A DNA stretch of 64,000 nt from Buttiauxella agrestis (lineage in GTDB: Bacteria > Pseudomonadota > Gammaproteobacteria > Enterobacterales > Enterobacteriaceae): positions 1,824,763 to 1,888,762 of the forward strand of contig NZ_UIGI01000001.1 in assembly GCF_900446255.1 (NCBI RefSeq). The letters run 5' to 3'. Position numbers and translations under genes: made by a program. The notes under the pieces were generated by a model. It was given only the letters and a program-made list of their open reading frames with translations, searched no databases and was not told the DNA's origin. Numbering within the stretch: position 1 is the stretch's first letter; the number at the start of each line of letters is the position of its first letter. Positions 58,553 to 64,000 of the stretch are shown piece by piece.

Positions 58553-59980
58553 ATGAGTCTAATGATGCTGAGCAATTCACTGAAAATTACCCATGGAGGG
58601 TACCCGGTATTTATCAAGCTGGCAGACTTTGTCGCTATTACCACGGTTTTAATAATCAGCGCATGGTTATTAGCGATAGCGCCTATGAGCAGTGTGATAA
58701 TGTACAGCTTACTTTTTGCTACCTCTTTTTTGTTATTCGGGGAGTACACTGAGCTTTACATTCGTAATCTCAAAAATATGAGATTGCGCAGCCAACTTCG
58801 CTTGTTTTTGTGCACATTTCTCTCTATCTGCTTTGTTGAAATTATCCGCATCTTGACCGATGGGTTGCCCTCTCTGGGATATTTGAGTGCGCTCGAAAAC
58901 CCATTTATACCCGCTGTATTGCTTTGGTATCTCATCTCACTGATTCCGCTCTATTTGATCCGACTTTTTGTTTTTAAGTATTCCATCAGGAAAAATATTC
59001 GCGTGGCCATCGTTGGGGTAACGGCGAATGGTCTGGCTGCGGAAACAGCATTACTGAAAGAATATTCCAATATGCAGCTGGATTTGGCTTTTTACGACGA
59101 ACGAGATGCGTCACGGTTTAGCGATCTGTTTGCCCAAATAAAAAGTCCATTCAAAGGCTCGGTTAGCGGCCTGGTTGAAGACGCACAGGCGGGGAGGGTA
59201 GATGAAATCTATATCGCCTTACCGATGGTTGCGCTGGAACGCATACGCCACTTTCTGGCCGTGATGTCAGACACCACGGTTGATACCTACATTGTGCCGG
59301 ACTTCAACTCCTACAGTACGCATATGTCGCAGCTGCGCTCGATAGATAACTTGCAAACGATCAGCATTTTCAGCTCGCCGTTTGAGGGGGTGGGTTCCTT
59401 TATCAAACGAGCCGAAGATTTAGTGCTTGGGAGCATTATCCTGGTCATGATCTCTTCGTTGTTGCTGGTGATAGGCATCGGCATCAAACTCACATCGCGC
59501 GGCCCGGTATTTTTCAAACAAGACCGGTATGGTCTTAGCGGGCAAAAAATTAAGGTCTGGAAGTTTCGAACCATGCGCGTGATGGAAAATTCGGACACGG
59601 TCATTCAGGCAACAAAAGATGACCCACGCGTTACGCCGTTTGGTGCGTTTCTACGCCGCACATCGCTTGATGAACTCCCGCAATTTTTCAATGTAATACA
59701 AGGCAGTATGTCGATTGTCGGTCCGCGTCCCCACGCGGTGACACATAATGAGCAATATCGTAAGCAAGTAGAGAACTACATGATTCGCCATAAAGTTAAG
59801 CCGGGGATCACAGGTTTAGCGCAAATTAACGGCTACAGAGGCGAAATCGACGCATTATATAAAATGGAAAAACGTGTCGAATACGATATCGAATATATTC
59901 AAAACTGGTCATTATGGTTGGATATAAAAATCATAATTAAAACTATTTTTAAAGGATTTGTCGGCAAAAATGCATATTAA
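58553..59980 (+). CDS. Undecaprenyl-phosphate sugar-1-phosphate transferase, WcaJ/WbaP type
   Basis: The product has 475 residues. Four to five N-terminal membrane helices (20-130) are followed by a CoA-binding-like domain (about 145-260, V-A-I-V-G-V-T-A-N-G) and a C-terminal bacterial sugar transferase domain (from 285) with F-F-K-Q-D-R-Y-G, K-F-R-T-M-R, R-R-T-S-L-D-E-L-P-Q-F and V-G-P-R-P-H-A. It loads glucose- or galactose-1-phosphate onto undecaprenyl phosphate, the first step in exopolysaccharide repeat-unit synthesis. First gene of the operon. Confidence 0.93.
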   Translation: MSLMMLSNSLKITHGGYPVFIKLADFVAITTVLIISAWLLAIAPMSSVIMYSLLFATSFLLFGEYTELYIRNLKNMRLRSQLRLFLCTFLSICFVEIIRILTDGLPSLGYLSALENPFIPAVLLWYLISLIPLYLIRLFVFKYSIRKNIRVAIVGVTANGLAAETALLKEYSNMQLDLAFYDERDASRFSDLFAQIKSPFKGSVSGLVEDAQAGRVDEIYIALPMVALERIRHFLAVMSDTTVDTYIVPDFNSYSTHMSQLRSIDNLQTISIFSSPFEGVGSFIKRAEDLVLGSIILVMISSLLLVIGIGIKLTSRGPVFFKQDRYGLSGQKIKVWKFRTMRVMENSDTVIQATKDDPRVTPFGAFLRRTSLDELPQFFNVIQGSMSIVGPRPHAVTHNEQYRKQVENYMIRHKVKPGITGLAQINGYRGEIDALYKMEKRVEYDIEYIQNWSLWLDIKIIIKTIFKGFVGKNAY

Positions 59981-61256
59981 ATATATTGTTGCTGCCGGAA
60001 TGGTTTTATCACAACCGGCCATAGCGGACTTAACACCGAAATCGCATATCGGCATTGCGGGTATTGATTTTCAAAGCAATGTTGGGGTGAATTACGGTCA
60101 TGAAAGCAATGTGACTTATCAGCCCTATGATAACGACGCGATTAGCTCAGGTTTTGTGAGCGTAACGCCGATGTTGAGCATGATCGGCGAGCGCTACCAG
60201 GATAAATATCTATTAATGTACTCGGGTGATTATCGCAGTTATAACAGTGACTCTGCTGATAATTACGCTGACCATTTTTTCCGTTTTAATGGTGCCTGGC
60301 GATATGGGCAAATGCATGGCCTGATGTTTAACATTGAGGACTCTTTAGGCCATGAAGAACGTGGGCGCGGAGTGACTGAAGGTTTTGTACCTGAGCAATT
60401 TCAACAGTTTGGTGTTAATTCCCCCCTAAGCACTAACTTGCTTAATAGTGAATTACGTTACAGTTACGGGGCTCCAGAGGGGCGTGGAAAAGCAGAATTC
60501 GCGCTGCTGTATAAGAAATTGCGATTTGGAAATACTCAGGATACGCAAAATACTGATGAGGATTTTTACAATTATATTCGCGAGCAGGAATGGCACGAAA
60601 ATAGCCTGATTGCAGAAATTTTCGATCAATACACATCACAAACACGCTTCCGTTATAGCTTTATTACCAACCAGCGGCATTACGATAATGCGTCAGAAAA
60701 AGACAGTAACGAATATTATTTGCGTTATGGCGTGAAATCGCAGCTGACGGGTAAAACCAACATCGATATGAATCTTGCATGGCTGTATAAAACATTTGAA
60801 AACAATCCCAACTCGCAAGATTTTAATGGACTAAACTGGGATATTCAGGCTGAGTGGAAACCACTCAAACAGTCTATTTTTACGGCACATACCTCGCAGC
60901 GTATTAAAGACCCTTCGGAAGTGGGGGGTTATATTCTGGTTTCTCAGTACGGTATTTCTTACCAGCATTATTGGTTAGATGATCGCTTCTCTGCCTTGTT
61001 AGATTACTCGTACACCACGGAAGACTATAAAAAACAGGACAAGGACAGGAACGATAAAGATGGTGTATTCACCGTCACCATGAGTTATGACTTCAGGCCT
61101 TCAATTAATTTTGAACTTAAATATCAGATAGATACATTGCGCTCAAATAAAGATACCGATTCGTTTTACATCGGTCCTGACGACAACCGGGAAGTCCTGA
61201 GAACGTTGGGTTATGACAACTCGCTGATAATGTTTACAGCTAAGGTGCAGATTTAA
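59970..61256 (+). CDS. Outer-membrane beta-barrel protein of the exopolysaccharide operon (BBP2-like)
   Basis: The product has 428 residues from the ATG at 59970 (M-H-I-K-Y-I-V-A-A-G-M-V-L-S), giving a signal peptide cleaved after P-A-I-A; a TTG at 59958 is closer to the AAAGGA site and cannot be excluded. The mature part is an alternating aromatic/polar beta-barrel sequence ending in A-K-V-Q-I. It resembles BBP2/DUF2320-type outer-membrane proteins that accompany synthase genes in exopolysaccharide loci and may act in glycan secretion. It overlaps the transferase by 11 bp. Confidence 0.75.
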   Translation: MHIKYIVAAGMVLSQPAIADLTPKSHIGIAGIDFQSNVGVNYGHESNVTYQPYDNDAISSGFVSVTPMLSMIGERYQDKYLLMYSGDYRSYNSDSADNYADHFFRFNGAWRYGQMHGLMFNIEDSLGHEERGRGVTEGFVPEQFQQFGVNSPLSTNLLNSELRYSYGAPEGRGKAEFALLYKKLRFGNTQDTQNTDEDFYNYIREQEWHENSLIAEIFDQYTSQTRFRYSFITNQRHYDNASEKDSNEYYLRYGVKSQLTGKTNIDMNLAWLYKTFENNPNSQDFNGLNWDIQAEWKPLKQSIFTAHTSQRIKDPSEVGGYILVSQYGISYQHYWLDDRFSALLDYSYTTEDYKKQDKDRNDKDGVFTVTMSYDFRPSINFELKYQIDTLRSNKDTDSFYIGPDDNREVLRTLGYDNSLIMFTAKVQI

Positions 61257-61257
61257 A

Positions 61258-61815
61258 ATGAAAATAATTAAACTGTGGGCATTTTTATTACTCAGTACAC
61301 TTTTGGCCGGATGTAGCACCTCGACGCCACCATTAATGGATAGCCCGGATGCTGGCTCAAAAGGGTACCAACTTGATGCGGGTGATGCTGTGAATATTAG
61401 CGTTTACGGCGAACCCGATATGACAATGAAATTTTTAATCGATAAAAGTGGAACGATTACTTTCCCTTATATTGGTGAGTTAGTTCTGAAGGGAAAAACG
61501 CCTGAACAGGTTAGTGAAGAGCTAACAAATCGTTTGCGCGGTGATTATCTGCAAAACCCAATGGTGTCGGTGAGCATCACCGAATTCCGTAAATTTTATA
61601 TCTCAGGTGAGGTGGCAAACCCTAATGGGTACGCTTACGAACCGGGTTTGACCGTTGAGAAAACCATCGCACTGGCGGGCGGTTTCACTGACCGGGCCGA
61701 TCGCAAAGATATCAACATCCGTTTATCTGGCACTAATCAATTGCTTGAAAACGTGGACGTAAGACATTCCGTTCACCCAGGCGACGTCGTGATCATTGGC
61801 ATGGGGTTCTTCTAA
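61258..61815 (+). CDS. Polysaccharide export lipoprotein, short Wza-like
   Basis: The product has 185 residues, roughly half of E. coli Wza. The lipobox L-L-A-G-C puts the lipidated Cys at 19. The Poly_export domain (Y-Q-L-D-A-G-D-A-V-N-I-S-V-Y-G-E-P, F-P-Y-I-G-E-L-V-L-K-G-K) and one SLBB domain (F-Y-I-S-G-E-V-A-N-P-N-G) are present. The outer-membrane helix at the Wza C-terminus is absent, so it probably works with the beta-barrel protein encoded upstream, as in GumB/EpsA-type systems. Confidence 0.88.
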   Translation: MKIIKLWAFLLLSTLLAGCSTSTPPLMDSPDAGSKGYQLDAGDAVNISVYGEPDMTMKFLIDKSGTITFPYIGELVLKGKTPEQVSEELTNRLRGDYLQNPMVSVSITEFRKFYISGEVANPNGYAYEPGLTVEKTIALAGGFTDRADRKDINIRLSGTNQLLENVDVRHSVHPGDVVIIGMGFF

Positions 61816-61817
61816 CT

Positions 61818-63956
61818 ATGAAACTATCAATAGTGGAAAATGGCAAGAACCGGGAAAGCGCTATCGACTTCTCAAGATTTGCCAAAGAATTGAAAAAGAA
61901 CAGTTGGAAAATCCTGCTCGCGGGTGTGATTGCGGGGGCAATCGCTTATCCGCTTATCAGCATGATGACGTCGAAATATGTCTCAACGGCAACGGTGCTG
62001 GTGAAGGCGCAGCCCGATAATATTTCGCCATTCCCGCAGGTTGATGGCTATGACTCGACACGCAACGGCTACTACGAAACACAGTATGCATTAATGCAGT
62101 CGAGAATTGTGTTGGAGCAGGCAGTCAAGAATTTGAAACTGGATGAGAATCCCGATTTCAACGGCGTCAAGGCAGGGAGCAAACAGGCAAACACCCCTGA
62201 TAATCAACAGCAGCGCGTCGATCGTGCATTGAAGACGATGCTCAAAAACCTGACGTTTAACCCGGTTCGCACCACACATCTGGCGACTATTTCTTACGAA
62301 TCGGCCTCGCCACAGCTTGCAGCGGAAATCGCAAACGGAGTGGCACAGGCGTTTATTGACTACACCGTTGAACAAAAACGGACGAATACGCTGAAAGCTC
62401 GTGAGAGTAATCAGCAGCGAATGGATGAGTTGCAAAAGCAGATAACCGAACAAAAACTGGCGATTAATGACTATCTGAAAAAAGAAGGTCTGCTGACATT
62501 TCGTGGCGTCGATGGTTTTGAAACAGAACAATTGGGCATCGTCACCAATCGTTTAGCCGATGCCACTCAGCGTCGTATTGCGGCGGCTTCGCTGTATAAC
62601 GAAGTGCGCCATAACGCCGGGAAATCATTGGAAGATGTGATTTCACTGCCCGCCATTTCTAGTCACGCGCAGATTCAGGACTTGCGTATCGCGCTCATTC
62701 AGGCGAAACGTTCGCTTTACGAACTACGAAAATCGTATGGCCCGAAACACGCTAAAATTCTGGAAGCGCAGGCTCAGGTTCAGGCAATTCAGGATCAAAC
62801 CTCTATCGTCCTGGGTGAACTGGAATCGGGCTTACGTCAGCAGTATCAGGCCGCGTTGACGGACGAAAATAGCTATCAGCAGCAATTGGAGCAGCAAAAA
62901 GAAATCTTCCAGAAAATTGCATCGAAGCGCGATGGCTATAATGGCCTGAAACTGGCGCTCGATAAAACCGAAGACATGTACAAAACGCTTTATCAGCGCA
63001 CCCAGGAACAGTCTTTATCCGGCAGCTACGCCGATGCCGATGCGGTTTTATATGACCCGGCGGTACCTGCCGATCGCCCAGCCAAGCCGAATAAGTCTCT
63101 GCTACTGATCATGATCGTGATGCTGGCGCTGGCGTTCTTCATCATGTACATCATTGTGAAAACCGCGATGGACAGCACCATCAATAACCTCAGCCAAATG
63201 CGAAAACGTTTGAAACTCGAACCGTTAGGCGAGATTCGCCGTTATCCTGGTGTCGGGAGTCGGGCGCAAATCCGTGACGTTATTGCCAATAACCCATTGA
63301 ACGCCGACATCATTCACAGCATTCGCACGCGCATTATGCTGGATAATCGGCAGCTTCAAACCATAGCGATTACGTCGTCAGAGCACGGCGAAGGGCGCAC
63401 ACTGCTGGCGAATTTGCTGGCTAACTCCTTTAGCTTTGATCAAAAAACACTGCTGATTGACTTAGATTTTTTCAACAAAGATGGGCTGTCGAGTGAGCTG
63501 GCTAAACCGGCGGCACCCGGCGTTGCCGAGCTGCTTCGGGGTGAAGCGACGCTTGAAAATCTGAGCGTTAAGGTGAATGAGAATCTCGATTTCCTGGCGC
63601 GTGGCAATGCCAAAGTCTCATCGTTGCTGATGCTGTCATCAGAAAATCTTGAGCATTTAATGCGTGAATTAAGAAGCCGCTATCAACGCATTATCATTGA
63701 TGTCGCTGCGCTGAACCAAAGCCAGGATGTCCAACTGATTAGCCGCGTAACGGATGGCCTGATTTTCGTACTCAAAGCCGGGACGGCGCCTGCGGAAAAT
63801 ATTAGTCAGACGCTGGATAAAATCGAATCAAACCAGTCGGTTATTATTGGTGCTGTTATCAATCAGGTGATTGATAAAAATCTGGAAACGAAAGAGGGAT
63901 TACGCTCACTTAACCTCCAGACGAATGAACTGATGCACGGTACAGGTCAGTTATGA
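61818..63956 (+). CDS. Wzc/GumC-like chain-length determinant with degenerate BY-kinase domain
   Basis: The product has 712 residues. A Wzz domain with two membrane helices (about 30-50 and 425-450) encloses a long periplasmic coiled-coil (200-385). The cytoplasmic C-terminal part resembles a bacterial tyrosine autokinase, but Walker A reads S-E-H-G-E-G-R-T with Arg527 in place of the essential Lys, Walker A-prime is L-L-I-D-L-D-F, and the Tyr-rich tail is missing. It likely controls polymerisation and export without kinase activity, or depends on a separate kinase. It overlaps the next gene by 4 bp. Confidence 0.85.
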   Translation: MKLSIVENGKNRESAIDFSRFAKELKKNSWKILLAGVIAGAIAYPLISMMTSKYVSTATVLVKAQPDNISPFPQVDGYDSTRNGYYETQYALMQSRIVLEQAVKNLKLDENPDFNGVKAGSKQANTPDNQQQRVDRALKTMLKNLTFNPVRTTHLATISYESASPQLAAEIANGVAQAFIDYTVEQKRTNTLKARESNQQRMDELQKQITEQKLAINDYLKKEGLLTFRGVDGFETEQLGIVTNRLADATQRRIAAASLYNEVRHNAGKSLEDVISLPAISSHAQIQDLRIALIQAKRSLYELRKSYGPKHAKILEAQAQVQAIQDQTSIVLGELESGLRQQYQAALTDENSYQQQLEQQKEIFQKIASKRDGYNGLKLALDKTEDMYKTLYQRTQEQSLSGSYADADAVLYDPAVPADRPAKPNKSLLLIMIVMLALAFFIMYIIVKTAMDSTINNLSQMRKRLKLEPLGEIRRYPGVGSRAQIRDVIANNPLNADIIHSIRTRIMLDNRQLQTIAITSSEHGEGRTLLANLLANSFSFDQKTLLIDLDFFNKDGLSSELAKPAAPGVAELLRGEATLENLSVKVNENLDFLARGNAKVSSLLMLSSENLEHLMRELRSRYQRIIIDVAALNQSQDVQLISRVTDGLIFVLKAGTAPAENISQTLDKIESNQSVIIGAVINQVIDKNLETKEGLRSLNLQTNELMHGTGQL

Positions 63957-64000
63957 GTTTACTCAGGAGCGCATCCACTATAGCCGGTTCATCAGTCATT
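63953..64000 (+). CDS. Start of the next operon gene, probable Wzx-type flippase (partial)
   Basis: Sixteen codons (M-S-L-L-R-S-A-S-T-I-A-G-S-S-V-I) run off the window, starting in the ATGA overlap with the Wzc-like gene. The short N-terminus resembles MOP/Wzx flippases, which begin with a brief polar segment before the first helix. The call rests on context and is tentative. Confidence 0.4.
   Translation, partial: MSLLRSASTIAGSSVI

Overview
The window is a chromosomal segment of a member of the Enterobacteriaceae, close enough to Escherichia coli that many core genes are recognisable almost residue by residue: fliA, fliZ, the cystine uptake genes tcyJ-dcyD-tcyL-tcyN, sdiA, yecF, uvrY, uvrC, pgsA and the glyW-cysT-leuZ tRNA cluster, in the E. 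coli order. Differences from E. coli (a sugar-modification island before fliA, murQP between leuZ and yecA, and an exopolysaccharide operon after yecA) point to another genus of the family. The sequence alone does not fix which one.

Layout. 1-4458: a surface-sugar modification operon (PLP aminotransferase fragment, WbqC-like protein, two tandem beta-propeller glycosidase-like proteins, GNAT acetyltransferase, methyltransferase), closed by a strong terminator just before fliA. Its position suggests flagellin glycosylation. 4618-14006: host core genes. 14165-14462: three tRNA genes. 14408-54894: a complete prophage of about 40.4 kb, bounded by a perfect 125-bp direct repeat that spans the 3-prime end of leuZ and its terminator. 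55140-58241: murQ, murP and a short yecA. 58553-64000: start of an exopolysaccharide operon (WcaJ/WbaP-type initiating transferase, outer-membrane beta-barrel, Wza-like lipoprotein, Wzc-like protein, start of a probable flippase).

The prophage is a mosaic. Early and regulatory genes are lambdoid: int, a DUF4224 excisionase-like gene, a DEDDh exonuclease, yfdR-yfdQ-yfdP, CI and Cro with five 15-bp operators, a CP76/YmfL regulator, an antirepressor, a replication protein with four in-frame 15-bp iterons, PerC-like, DUF968 and antiterminator Q genes. The head module is of the GpA terminase / lambda portal / fused ClpP protease-capsid type. The tail is contractile and P2-like, including a canonical T-TTT-TTG frameshift site in the gpE chaperone gene. 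A gpU and a second tail-tube (gpFII-like) gene have been moved ahead of gpV.

Cargo and oddities: (i) an AT-rich three-gene operon on the minus strand just after Q, encoding a GHKL ATPase, a STAS-like DUF4325 protein and a small membrane protein; this is the best candidate for an undescribed, possibly phage-defence, system. (ii) A gene-free stretch of about 0.5 kb at 18.6-19.1 kb packed with long-stem, tRNA-like folds on the leftward strand. (iii) A PP-loop/PAPS-reductase-like protein fused to an N6-adenine methyltransferase with a G8 tract at the junction, plus a second DNA methyltransferase. (iv) Several candidate morons: 31027-31425, 51065-51307, and an acetyltransferase next to attR.
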